From UBA5796 sp040752455 (GTDB lineage Bacteria; Chloroflexota; Anaerolineae; Anaerolineales; Villigracilaceae), in the NCBI GenBank assembly GCA_049324115.1, contig JBMOMN010000005.1, positions 1 through 64,000 of the forward strand: a stretch of 64,000 nucleotides of DNA. Direction: 5' to 3'. A program made the position numbers and the translations under genes. The notes beneath the pieces were generated by a model. That model ran no database searches, had not been told where the DNA came from, and worked only from the letters and a program-made list of their open reading frames with translations. Numbering within the stretch: the first letter of the stretch is position 1; every line of letters starts with the position of its first letter. Positions 49,277 to 57,389 of the stretch are shown here, piece by piece.

Positions 49277-49431
49277 AGGGTTCTCCCTTGTCGAGTAATG
49301 CGGATGCAAATGGTCTGATTTCCTGGCTACACTGTACAACTCTTTTGGGCAATTGGCAAGGATCAATTATGGGTGGATTGCATTCGCGCCGCGTTACCCC
49401 TATACTTAATGAGAACCCAAAAGGAGAAGCC

Positions 49432-50406
49432 ATGCCGACCAATTACCACCTTGCGTTTTGGAACGTCGAAAACCTGTTCGATATCGAAAATGCCCCGCCG
49501 GAGCGCCGCAGCGACAAAGTAGCCCGCGCCATCAAGAAGGATATCAAAGGCTGGACGCAGGCCCGGCTCGACCGGAAGATCGCCCAGCTTTCGTCCATTA
49601 TCCGCCAGATGAACGGGGGACGCGGCCCCGACCTGCTCGGCGTCTGCGAAGTGGAAAACCGCTTCGTGCTGGACCTGTTGGTGGGCGCGCTGGCCCCGTT
49701 GGGGCGTCCCTACCTGGTCATTCACCAGGACACCAACGACCAGCGCGGGATTGACGTGGCTTTCATCTATGACGGGAGCCTCTTCCAGGTCGAGGCGGTT
49801 TTCGATCACGTGGTCATGCGCCGCACGGCCACGCGGGACATCGTCCAGGTCAATTTCATGACGGCCGGCAACCGTCGTTTCGTGGTGGTCGGCAACCACT
49901 GGCCCTCCCGTAGCGGCGGCGGACCACTGGAGTCGGCGGCTTACCGGGCCATCGCGGGCGAGACGCTGGCCTACTTCCACCAGCGCATCTGGGAGGTCCA
50001 CGGTAAGGACACGCCGGTGCTGGCGATGGGCGATTTCAACGACGAGCCGTTCGACCGCTCGCTGGTCAACTATGCCCTGGCACTGCGCAGCCCGGCCAAG
50101 GTGCTCAACGGGACCAATCCCTACTTCCACAACCTGATGTGGCCGCTGATGGGACAGGGCTTCGGCTCGTTCTACTTCGACAACCTGCCCAACCTGCTCG
50201 ACCAGTTCCTGGCCGACAAGAACATGGTCAAGAAGAGCGGCGCGATCAGGGCTTTGCCCGAAACGGTGCGGGTGCTGGCTTTCCCCGAAATGGTCCGCAA
50301 GGGCGATTATCCCGCCCCGCGCCCCTTCGGCGGGATGGGCAAACCCGTGGACGAGACCGGCTTCAGCGACCACTTCCCAATCGAAATGGCCGTCTCCGAA
50401 GCGTAG
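49432..50406 (+). CDS. endonuclease/exonuclease/phosphatase family protein
   Basis: A 324-residue EEP-fold protein (DNase I/APE1-like). It has FWNVENLFDIENAP (Asn metal/phosphate ligand), LLGVCEVENRFVLDLL (Glu ligand), NHWPSRSGGG, LAMGDFNDEPFD (Asp-x-Asn catalytic pair) and the C-terminal SDHFPIEM (Asp-His). It cuts a phosphodiester or phosphomonoester; nuclease is the likeliest role. There is no signal peptide, so it acts in the cytoplasm. The ATG at 49432 has AAAAGGAG upstream. The following 220 bp hold repeats. Confidence 0.88.
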   Translation: MPTNYHLAFWNVENLFDIENAPPERRSDKVARAIKKDIKGWTQARLDRKIAQLSSIIRQMNGGRGPDLLGVCEVENRFVLDLLVGALAPLGRPYLVIHQDTNDQRGIDVAFIYDGSLFQVEAVFDHVVMRRTATRDIVQVNFMTAGNRRFVVVGNHWPSRSGGGPLESAAYRAIAGETLAYFHQRIWEVHGKDTPVLAMGDFNDEPFDRSLVNYALALRSPAKVLNGTNPYFHNLMWPLMGQGFGSFYFDNLPNLLDQFLADKNMVKKSGAIRALPETVRVLAFPEMVRKGDYPAPRPFGGMGKPVDETGFSDHFPIEMAVSEA

Positions 50407-50409
50407 AGA

Positions 50410-50625
50410 TTTTCACCACGGAGAAAATCTTTTGAAACACGAAGGAACACGAAGGCGACGAAGGAAAAACGTCCGTAATTCGGGTCGTTCTTCCCACAGA
50501 GTGACCCTTTGTGCCTGATATGAAAAAAAAGTACCGCAACATTCATGTTGCCTTCGGGGCGCAAGATAAATCTTACGGTACTGATTTTCATCCTTCGGGG
50601 TGAATGGAGTTCATGGATACTTTGT
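50410..50625. repeat. CACGAAGG-family and ATTCATG palindromic repeats
   Basis: ACACGAAGGAACACGAAGG, CGACGAAGGAAAAACG is the reverse complement of part of the element at 6719-6870. GTACCGCAACATTCATGTTG and AAGATAAATCTTACGGTACT form a second stem. The stretch has no gene. Confidence 0.65.
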
Positions 50626-50631
50626 GGTGAG

Positions 50632-51045
50632 TTAGTTTTTCGCCAGATAAATCCGGATGGAGGTGGCGGTGTAGCTGTCCACGTCCATCTCCAGCGCCTG
50701 TTCGGGCCGCACCCAAACGTAAGCCTGGGCCTCGTCGTTGAGGGTCACGTCGGTGGCCTCGGTCTTGCAGGCGAAGTCGAAGAAGATGAAATGACGCTCT
50801 TTCCAGAAAGCCGGGTCGTAGATGAACTGCTGGAAGTTGATGAACTCCGGGTCGTAGACTTCCAGCCCGGTCTCTTCGCGGGCCTCGCGGCGCAGGGCCT
50901 CTTCGAGGGTCTCGCCCAGTTCCACGTGCCCGCCGGGGACGACCCACTTGCCCCGCCACTTGTGCGATTGCACCAGCAGGAGCCTGCCTTGCGGATCGAA
51001 GATGAACGCGCCGACGGTCGGTTCGGGTGAAGTTTGGTCTGCCAT
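50632..51045 (-). CDS. Nudix hydrolase
   Basis: A 137-residue Nudix protein. The Nudix box spans residues 39-61, from GGHVELGET to REAREETGL, with all catalytic Glu residues. It starts with AFIFDPQGRLLLVQSHKWRG, typical of ADP-ribose or (d)NTP pyrophosphatases; the substrate is not predictable. It hydrolyses a nucleoside diphosphate linked to another group. The gene stands alone, with no neighbour on its strand within 1.3 kb. Confidence 0.92.
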   Translation of the reverse strand: MADQTSPEPTVGAFIFDPQGRLLLVQSHKWRGKWVVPGGHVELGETLEEALRREAREETGLEVYDPEFINFQQFIYDPAFWKERHFIFFDFACKTEATDVTLNDEAQAYVWVRPEQALEMDVDSYTATSIRIYLAKN

Positions 51046-51112
51046 GTTTGTCCTTTTTTATCGGAGTATTCTAAACGCAAATGCCGCGAATGGGCGAATG
51101 TTTTCAAGCTGT

Positions 51113-51275
51113 CATTGCGAGCCGTCCAGAGCGGAGACGCCCGCTTTTTGGCGTCGCAGTCGAAGGACAGCGAAGCAATCTCCCTGATTAAACGAGAAGA
51201 CTGCTTCCCTTCGACAGGCCTTCGGCGTGAGCGCTCAGGCGAACGCTCAGGGCAGGCGTTCCTCGCAGTGACAAC
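51113..51275. repeat. CATTGCGAGC / GAAGCAATCTCC repeat, third copy
   Basis: TGTCATTGCGAGCCGTC starts it, AGCGAAGCAATCTCCC lies in the middle, and the right end CTCGCAGTGACAA is the inverted copy of the left end. It is the longest of the three copies and lies between the Nudix and moaD-like genes. Confidence 0.65.
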
Positions 51276-51289
51276 TTCAAAATTCGCGT

Positions 51290-51295
51290 TAGAAT
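51290..51295 (+). promoter_or_regulatory. -10 element TAGAAT, probable leaderless start
   Basis: TAGAAT ends 6 nt before the ATG at 51302, and no ribosome binding site is present. Confidence 0.35.
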
Positions 51296-51301
51296 CAGCC
51301 C

Positions 51302-51601
51302 ATGCCCGTCATCAAAATCCCCACCCCTTTCCGCTACTACACCGGCGGCCTGGACGAAATCCCCGTGACCGGTTCCACCGTCGGCGAGGCCATGGCCGGC
51401 CTGGTGGCGCAGTTCCCGGCCCTCAAGCCGCACCTGTACAAAACCGGCGGCGGCCTGCGCGCCTTCGTCAACCTGTTCGTCAACGGGAGCAACGTCAGGG
51501 ATTTGCAGGGGCTGGATACCCCGCTCGCCGAAGCCGACGAACTGCGCCTGGTCCCGTCCATTGCGGGAGGCCAGGTCTGCTCGCGAGTGCGTCGCACCTG
51601 A
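51302..51601 (+). CDS. MoaD/ThiS-like sulfur carrier with a C-terminal extension
   Basis: A 99-residue ubiquitin-like protein: IKIPTPFRYYTGGLDEI, VNLFVNGSNVRDLQGL and LAEADELRLVPSIAGG. Members of this family end in Gly-Gly, which is adenylated and carries sulfur for molybdopterin, tungstopterin, thiamine or cysteine synthesis. Here the Gly-Gly (residues 89-90) is followed by nine more residues (QVCSRVRRT), encoded by the start of a palindromic repeat. It may be non-functional, or need trimming by a JAMM-type protease. AORs encoded 4 kb away need a pterin cofactor, so a link is possible (inference). Confidence 0.82.
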   Translation: MPVIKIPTPFRYYTGGLDEIPVTGSTVGEAMAGLVAQFPALKPHLYKTGGGLRAFVNLFVNGSNVRDLQGLDTPLAEADELRLVPSIAGGQVCSRVRRT

Positions 51602-51700
51602 CCTTTGGGTCAATCCCGCTAAGCGGAGCGCCCTTTTCGTTTGGAAAAACCCGTTTAGAAAGGTGCGACTCACTCCCTTTGGCGGGATAAAATCCCACCC
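51586..51700. repeat. palindromic repeat at the 3' end of the moaD-like gene
   Basis: GAGTGCGTCGCACCT (51586-51600) and AGGTGCGACTCACTC (about 51660-51674) are inverted with one mismatch, enclosing about 60 bp. A second palindrome, GGCGGGATAAAATCCCACC, follows. The moaD stop codon is inside this repeat. Confidence 0.65.
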
Positions 51701-51717
51701 TACGAAAGGAGTCTCTC

Positions 51718-52569
51718 ATGGAAATCCACCTGGCTGCTGAACATGCTTTCCATCTCATCCCCCAATATACGCTGGAAATCGCCCACGACCGGGTCGAACA
51801 GAAGAAAGCCAACCTGGTCGCCGGGACGGTGGGGGCCTTGCTCTCGCGCCCCAAACCGGAGGAGATCCAACTGGTCTCCAGCGAGAGCCGCCTCGAAGCC
51901 TTCTGGCTGGTCAACGCCTTCGCCCGCACCGCCTACGACCGCACCAAAGCCTTCACCGTCCCCGTCAGCGGGCCGGAGGTGCAGCGGGTGACGGCCCTCG
52001 GCCAGGACTTGCCCGTGACGGTCTCGGCCAAGGGCGGGGCAAACGTCACTTTCAACGGGATCGAGCACTGCGTCGAGGAACGCCGCGCCAGCTTCACCTT
52101 CGACGGCTCCGGCGACCGGTCCGACCTGACCCGTTACCTGTCCCAGCCCAAGAGCGAAATCTCGGACTGGGAGCATTTCGCCCCGTCCGGGACGCTGGTG
52201 GTGCCGCCCCAGGCGCGGGCTACGGCGGTGGTCCGGGCCGTGCTCTCGGAGATGATCAAACCCGTCCAGGCCGAAGTCATCCTCGAGGAACGGGTGGACC
52301 TGGAGACCATCGAGTTGAACTTCCGCCCGGTCTACGCCCTGGAATACGAGTGGGCTGCCAAAGGCAAGCGGATGGTGCTGGAGTTCGATGCCGTGACGGG
52401 CGAGATCCGCACCGGCGGGAAGAAGCTGGGTGACCAGCTTGGCAGCCAGATCAAGGGCATGGTCACCCGTGACCTGCTCTTCGATGTGACTGCTGATGCC
52501 CTCGGCATGGTCGTCCCCGGCGGCAGCATCGCCGTCAAACTGGTCAAGGCCGTGGTGGACCGGAAGTAG
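51718..52569 (+). CDS. hypothetical soluble protein
   Basis: A 283-residue cytoplasmic protein without signal peptide or long membrane segment. It begins MEIHLAAEHAFHLIPQYTLE, has ESRLEAFWLVNAFARTAYDR in the middle, and in the last third LEFDAVTGEIRTGGKKLGDQ. An Ile/Val/Gly-rich end (LGMVVPGGSIAVKLVKAVVD) might contact a membrane or a partner. I recognise no family. The ATG is preceded by GAAAGGAG. The next gene starts 21 bp after its stop. Confidence 0.65.
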   Translation: MEIHLAAEHAFHLIPQYTLEIAHDRVEQKKANLVAGTVGALLSRPKPEEIQLVSSESRLEAFWLVNAFARTAYDRTKAFTVPVSGPEVQRVTALGQDLPVTVSAKGGANVTFNGIEHCVEERRASFTFDGSGDRSDLTRYLSQPKSEISDWEHFAPSGTLVVPPQARATAVVRAVLSEMIKPVQAEVILEERVDLETIELNFRPVYALEYEWAAKGKRMVLEFDAVTGEIRTGGKKLGDQLGSQIKGMVTRDLLFDVTADALGMVVPGGSIAVKLVKAVVDRK

Positions 52570-52590
52570 ACTCGCTCCGGCACATGATTT

Positions 52591-53103
52591 ATGGCCCGCT
52601 ATTTTTACCTGCTAACCGCCTTCGACCGGCGGACGGACGCCGACAAATTCATATTCTGGATGCAGAAAAAGCCGTTTACCCTGACTTCCGGGAGCGGCTT
52701 TTCTTGCCATGTGCAGTCATGGGTCTCGAAAGGGAATTTGACCTGGGTCTCCTGCGAGCCGCAGGGGGTCAGCCTCGGCACCCGCACAACGGCGGATTGG
52801 CTGGTCCGCGACGCGGGTCAACTGGACGAAGTGGCGGGACTTTTGTACCGCAGCCTGTTCGATGCCGGGGATTTCTGTTGCGCACTGGCGGGATGGGAGG
52901 CCGCCGACCTGTTCCTGCCGCCCCCCGAAAGCGGTTATGCGGACCTGCGGCTGGACCCCGTTAAATGGGCCTCCCCCGGCTGGGACGGGCTGGTCCTGTC
53001 CGATGCTCATTGGAGAACCGCCGGTAAGCCCGAAGCGTTCCTGCCCTTCTGCGACGGCTACCTCTGGCAGCCCTACCGGACGTTATCCGGGAGCGGGTGG
53101 TAG
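52591..53103 (+). CDS. hypothetical soluble protein
   Basis: A 170-residue soluble, Trp-rich protein: FYLLTAFDRRTDADKFIFWM, SWVSKGNLTWVSCEPQGVSL, then ADLFLPPPESGYADLRL and CDGYLWQPYRTLSGSGW. It has several Cys residues (38, 54 and others) but no clear metal motif. I recognise no family. It is 21 bp downstream of the previous unknown gene and may share its transcript. No ribosome binding site is visible. Confidence 0.55.
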   Translation: MARYFYLLTAFDRRTDADKFIFWMQKKPFTLTSGSGFSCHVQSWVSKGNLTWVSCEPQGVSLGTRTTADWLVRDAGQLDEVAGLLYRSLFDAGDFCCALAGWEAADLFLPPPESGYADLRLDPVKWASPGWDGLVLSDAHWRTAGKPEAFLPFCDGYLWQPYRTLSGSGW

Positions 53104-53117
53104 GATCGGGTTTATCC

Positions 53118-53262
53118 GATTTCCAAGTTAGGAACATCGCGTTTCCAAGTTAGGGGCGCTGCATTTCCAACTGGGGAAGATGATGTTTCCAGGTTAGAAA
53201 CCGAACCTTCCTATGTTGAAAACCGGCTGCTCCCAAGTTGGAAAATAGCAGGCTGTCGGGTG
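53118..53262. repeat. degenerate tandem array with a 22-23 bp period
   Basis: Six units share TTTCCAAGTTAGG-like starts: GATTTCCAAGTTAGGAACATC, GTTTCCAAGTTAGGGGCGC, ATTTCCAACTGGGGAAGATG, GTTTCCAGGTTAGAAACC, then two weaker ones. It lies upstream of an AT-rich gene. The remaining gap up to 53452 has no gene. Confidence 0.7.
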
Positions 53263-53452
53263 AAAGGCAAATTGGGAAAGGCTGATATTGGTCATAAGCC
53301 GAGGTGGTGTTTTGTGATTGTCTTTTAGCCGCGATGTCACGTATAATTTTGTTTGTAGATCATTCGCAACTATTTTTCTGAAAACCACATCTTCAAAGAG
53401 TTATCAGAGAGACATAAGTCATGCAGGATGACAAAAAGGCTAGGGAAATATG

Positions 53453-55078
53453 ATGAAAATAGGCAGAGCCATAACCCTCTTATTTTTAACCGTGATATTG
53501 ACCTTTTGTGGCAGTTCTGCAACTTCACCTGGGATGAACCCGACAGAAGTTTTAGCAACAGCCTTGCCCCCGGCCATGGCGACAATCGTTGAAACGCAGA
53601 CAGCGATGCCCACAGCTACACTGCCGCCATCTCCCGTCCCATTTGTTTTTGTGCCTACTACCAGGCCGGGTCCTTATTTCGGTATCAGAACCCCAAATCC
53701 CGACCAACAAGTGTACACGGACCCTGACGGCTGGTATTCGGTAAACTTCCCTGCTGATATGGAGCCGACGGATAAGCCAAATGTCTTTTCGCGGCCAGGT
53801 GCGATCTTTGAGACTGGTTACTTGCCGGAGATGGGATACGTATCGTGGGCTCAAATTGTCTGTGCCTGGTTGGGAAATATCGAATTCAAACCGGAGGAAA
53901 GTATTATTGATTGGTACTATTCAGGGAACGATTTTGATTTCCCACCCAGGCCGAGATGCTCTGTGTCAACCACGCCAGATGATGAGCATGAAACAACAAA
54001 ATATGATATTTTTCTTAATCCTGGCGCAGACCCTCAACACCGCTTTATCTTCATAAAAACAGTTATCAAGCCAGATGGGAAACTCTTTGGAGCAAGTTTT
54101 TCATGGTTGAAGCCAGTCTATGATATAAAAGCCGACCCCGACATTGAGCCGTTAAGCCCTGATGAGCTCTCTTTTTGGGAAAATGCAGGCTCAATGCCAA
54201 CCGGCGTTTCGGTCACTGAATACGTTTTGCCGCCTGAAGCGCAGGCGGGTCCATATGAGAAAATGTTATTAGGTTTTGTACCTAAAGAGTTGCTTCCTGA
54301 GCGGGCAGTCAAAAAGCCGGATTCCTTTGCAACCCCCTATAAAACTCCCACCGTCGAGGAAAAGTTAGGGACTCTCGGTTATGTATTCGTTACCCAAAAA
54401 AATCCTTGGCGACAACAGCTATTCCAAGACGGTGTACTTTTATTTGATAACGTCTACAAAATATCAGATATTTACAAGTTTTCGACCGATAATGGCTCCA
54501 TCACCGCTTTTGTTGTTTACACCCTTCCGAAGGGTTATGGAACTCATGAGTTCAATGGATTTCTGATTCAGAACGACAAAATCAGTCCATGGGAATACAA
54601 TCACCAGGACCCTTACCCTGCTCCTGTTTTATATCAAAATGAGTTGTTGTGGGTGAAAGCAACCAAAGACTTCGATTACATTCAGGTAATCAATAGTAAT
54701 CGAGAGGTTATTTATTCCTTTGCCGTTTATACTGAACCACTCTATGCTGTAAGCGGGTTTTCAACCTGGAATGGTCATTGGATTTTGGAGGCACGCGACT
54801 TTTTAATTCAAGATGGTGAAATCGTCAACCAAAAACTGGGTTTTCAGGAAATTTTCAATTGGGGTCTGGTTAAAGACAAACCCACCTATTTTTTCCGCAA
54901 AGGATCAAGGGTTGGGATTTCCTATGATGGGCAGATTCTTCCGCTTCAATATCAGGACGTAGCGCATGGTCTTTGCTGCGGGTATGCAATAAACAATCCC
55001 TATGTGGGAAAACATTCTGTAAATTTCTTCGGGAAAAAGGATGGGGTTTGGTATTATGTGGTGGTGAAATTCGATTGA
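53453..55078 (+). CDS. AT-rich lipoprotein of unknown function
   Basis: A 541-residue protein with a lipoprotein-like signal (LLFLTVILTFCGSSAT), a linker rich in Thr/Pro/Ala to about residue 68, then a large soluble domain (PDGWYSVNFPADMEPTDKPN, FLNPGADPQHRFIFIKTVIK, GNDFDFPPRPRC). The last 200 residues are beta-strand-rich. Base and codon use are clearly more AT-rich than all neighbours, suggesting acquisition from elsewhere. No family is recognised. The ATG at 53453 is favoured over 53450 by its distance from AGGG. It is followed by about 150 bp without a gene. Confidence 0.65.
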   Translation: MKIGRAITLLFLTVILTFCGSSATSPGMNPTEVLATALPPAMATIVETQTAMPTATLPPSPVPFVFVPTTRPGPYFGIRTPNPDQQVYTDPDGWYSVNFPADMEPTDKPNVFSRPGAIFETGYLPEMGYVSWAQIVCAWLGNIEFKPEESIIDWYYSGNDFDFPPRPRCSVSTTPDDEHETTKYDIFLNPGADPQHRFIFIKTVIKPDGKLFGASFSWLKPVYDIKADPDIEPLSPDELSFWENAGSMPTGVSVTEYVLPPEAQAGPYEKMLLGFVPKELLPERAVKKPDSFATPYKTPTVEEKLGTLGYVFVTQKNPWRQQLFQDGVLLFDNVYKISDIYKFSTDNGSITAFVVYTLPKGYGTHEFNGFLIQNDKISPWEYNHQDPYPAPVLYQNELLWVKATKDFDYIQVINSNREVIYSFAVYTEPLYAVSGFSTWNGHWILEARDFLIQDGEIVNQKLGFQEIFNWGLVKDKPTYFFRKGSRVGISYDGQILPLQYQDVAHGLCCGYAINNPYVGKHSVNFFGKKDGVWYYVVVKFD

Positions 55079-55199
55079 TCCGCTACCTGGTAATTTATCA
55101 AATGTCTTAATGACTTCTGTCACTCGTCTCGTAAAAGCCCAACGCGGGGGCGACAGATTGATCGACGAAGCAGAAATTTTTTCGTAACACCTGAATCAA

Positions 55200-55222
55200 A
55201 AACGCCCCATTCCGGGGCGTTT
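55200..55222. terminator. terminator between converging genes
   Basis: AAACGCCCC/GGGGCGTTT with a 5-nt loop (ATTCC), and A- and T-runs on either side. It ends the AOR operon on the minus strand and may also end the plus-strand lipoprotein gene. Confidence 0.82.
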
Positions 55223-55227
55223 GCTTT

Positions 55228-56940
55228 CTACTCGATCTCATCGAAAATATGGTCCAGCGCCTCGTCCGGCACATCGAAGACCGCGTTGTGGGGCGGAAGC
55301 GGTTCGCGGGTCATCCACTCCGGCAGGCGGTCGTCCTTGGCGGTGAAGCCGGCCCGGCGGTTGAACTCCCGCTCCATCTTGATGGTCTGCTTGCCGAGTT
55401 CCTGCAAGATGTTGTCGGGCAGGTCGGTCCAGCCGTAGCGGGCGGCCAGCAGGCGCTTGACCACGCCGTCGGGGGTGGCGGCGTATCCGAACCCGGCGAA
55501 GATGCAGGCCCCCAGCGTGTCGTAGCCGGCCATGTTCCACTGCGCGCCGCGCGAGACCTCCACCTGTCCGTGCGGGTCGAGGTGGTTTATCCTGGCCCGG
55601 ATGGTCAGGCCGCTGGTATGGTCGGCCCCCTGGGGGGTGGTGGCGTAAGTGACGCCGGTGCCTTTGATGGCCCGCGGCTCGTAGGCCGACATCGCCTGCC
55701 CCTTGACGACCGGGACGCGCTCGACCCCGTAAGCTGCTCCCGTGGCCGCTGCGCCGTCGCCCAGGATGCGCCCGAGGTCGCTCCCGGCCCGGATCTCGCC
55801 GATCAAACGGAGCGCAGCCTCCCCGTCCCCGAACCGCATCAGCCCCGCTTCGGCCGCGACGCCCAGGGCTGCTCCCGTTTCGATGGAATCCAGGCCGAGG
55901 TCGTTGGCCTCCCAGTTCAGGCGTCCAACCGTATCGAGCGAGTTGATCCCCAGGTTGGACCCCATCAGCCCGATGGTCTCGTATTCCAGCGGCGAGACGA
56001 TGACCTTGCCGTCCTCGCCGCCGAAGACGTTCGAGCATTTGATGGTGCAGCCGGCCATGCAAGCATGGGACGGGTCGGAGGGTTTGCCGCGCTCCAGGAT
56101 GAACTCGCGCAGGCTCTCGCCGCTGATGGCATCCACGCCCTCGAAATGCCCGTCCGAGAAGTTGCGGGTGGGCAGCGCGCCGAAGCCGTCGCACATGTGG
56201 GCCATGGCCGCCGTGCCGTAGTCGCGGTACGTGACCGACTGCGGGTGCTCCATGACGGCTTTGGTGTAGTCTTTGTGGGCGGCCTTGAAGGCTTGGGGAT
56301 CGGCAATCGGCGGTTTCTGCCCGCCGGTATGATCGAAGACGATGGCTTTGAGGCCCTTCGACCCCATCACTGCGCCCAATCCGCCGCGGGCGGCGATGCG
56401 GGAGGGGACCCTGTCCTTGTCTATATTTTGGATGCCCGCCGACTTCATGCGCATCTCGCCGCCGGGACCGATCAGGGCGATGGCGACCTTGTCGCCGTAT
56501 TGCTCGATCAGTTTTGGGGCGGTTTCGTAGACACCCAGGCCAACCAAATCGTCGGCTTTTTCCCATTTGGCGCCATTAAGACTCAAATGCAGTACCCAGA
56601 AGCCAGTATCCAGTGGCGCATCTTCGATGATGAGGGCCTTGATGCCCATGTGCGCCATGTGCAGGCCGGTGCGCCCACCGGCGTTGGCTTCCTTGATCCC
56701 GCCCGTCAGCGGGGATTTGCCGCCGACCGAGATGCGATCGGTGGACGAGAGCATGTGCCCGACCAGCAAACCGGGGGCGAAGATCAGCTTGTTGCCCGGG
56801 CCGAGGGGGTCACAGGTGGCGTCCACCTCGTCGAGCAGGATGCGGGCTAAAAGTCCGCGCCCGCCCAGGCGGGACCAGCTTGCGGGCACGGGTTCGACGT
56901 TCAGGGTTTGGGTCCGGACGTTGATCCGCCAGAGGTTCAT
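55228..56940 (-). CDS. aldehyde ferredoxin oxidoreductase (AOR family)
   Basis: A 570-residue AOR. The N-terminal region (LGGRGLLARILLDEVD, then GKSPLTGGIKEANAGG) binds the tungsten/molybdenum bis-pterin. The [4Fe-4S] cysteines are probably Cys294, Cys298 and Cys302 (HACMAGCTIKC) plus Cys479 (TLGACIFAGF). The first spacing is C-x3-C, not the C-x2-C of Pyrococcus AOR, which marks a separate subfamily. It oxidises aldehydes to acids with ferredoxin as acceptor. The ATG at 56940 overlaps the stop of the PIN toxin gene by 4 nt (ATGA) and has GGAG 8 nt upstream. Confidence 0.88.
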   Translation of the reverse strand: MNLWRINVRTQTLNVEPVPASWSRLGGRGLLARILLDEVDATCDPLGPGNKLIFAPGLLVGHMLSSTDRISVGGKSPLTGGIKEANAGGRTGLHMAHMGIKALIIEDAPLDTGFWVLHLSLNGAKWEKADDLVGLGVYETAPKLIEQYGDKVAIALIGPGGEMRMKSAGIQNIDKDRVPSRIAARGGLGAVMGSKGLKAIVFDHTGGQKPPIADPQAFKAAHKDYTKAVMEHPQSVTYRDYGTAAMAHMCDGFGALPTRNFSDGHFEGVDAISGESLREFILERGKPSDPSHACMAGCTIKCSNVFGGEDGKVIVSPLEYETIGLMGSNLGINSLDTVGRLNWEANDLGLDSIETGAALGVAAEAGLMRFGDGEAALRLIGEIRAGSDLGRILGDGAAATGAAYGVERVPVVKGQAMSAYEPRAIKGTGVTYATTPQGADHTSGLTIRARINHLDPHGQVEVSRGAQWNMAGYDTLGACIFAGFGYAATPDGVVKRLLAARYGWTDLPDNILQELGKQTIKMEREFNRRAGFTAKDDRLPEWMTREPLPPHNAVFDVPDEALDHIFDEIE

Positions 56941-57389
56941 ATCCATTTCTCCAATTGAAAGGTTTCGGCAAACGGGTTGACGAAGCGCACACCCTCCAGA
57001 ACCTGTCCGTCCTGGAAATCTTCGCTGAAAATAATGGGTATCTGATTAAACCGGGCACATGACCACATTTGCGCATCATAAAAAGGCAATTGATGTTCTT
57101 TCACTGCCCGAACCGCGTCTGCAACCATTGGTGGGGTTACCGTATGAACTGGGAAAACGTTTGCAAACAGGCGAATCTGTTCAACAACATCGGATGCGGT
57201 GATAACCGGTGAAATTTTTTTTAACGCAATGTTGGCAAATTCGGATAGGTTTTGAACACTTAATCGCCCTGCGCCAATCTTTTGTAACTCGTTCAAAACG
57301 AAACGAGAATGAGTTTGTTTGGCAGGTTCGTTATGGTCGTAAAGATAGATCAGCAAGTTTGTGTCAATCAGGACTAGTGCCATTTTCAC
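56937..57389 (-). CDS. PIN domain toxin (VapC-like)
   Basis: A 150-residue PIN domain nuclease. Acidic residues: LIDTNLLIYLYD (Asp), NLSEFANIAL (Glu) and LPFYDAQMWS (Asp). It starts with GTG at 57389, overlapping the antitoxin stop in GTGA; an ATG six bases later is an alternative. Its own stop overlaps the AOR start. Thus antitoxin, toxin and AOR are translationally linked. The target RNA is unknown. Confidence 0.85.
   Translation of the reverse strand: MKMALVLIDTNLLIYLYDHNEPAKQTHSRFVLNELQKIGAGRLSVQNLSEFANIALKKISPVITASDVVEQIRLFANVFPVHTVTPPMVADAVRAVKEHQLPFYDAQMWSCARFNQIPIIFSEDFQDGQVLEGVRFVNPFAETFQLEKWI

Noticed and set aside
53118..53262. 22-23 bp array as a possible CRISPR or iteron origin
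   Set aside because: There are no unique spacers between the units, and no replication initiator gene or DnaA box cluster nearby.
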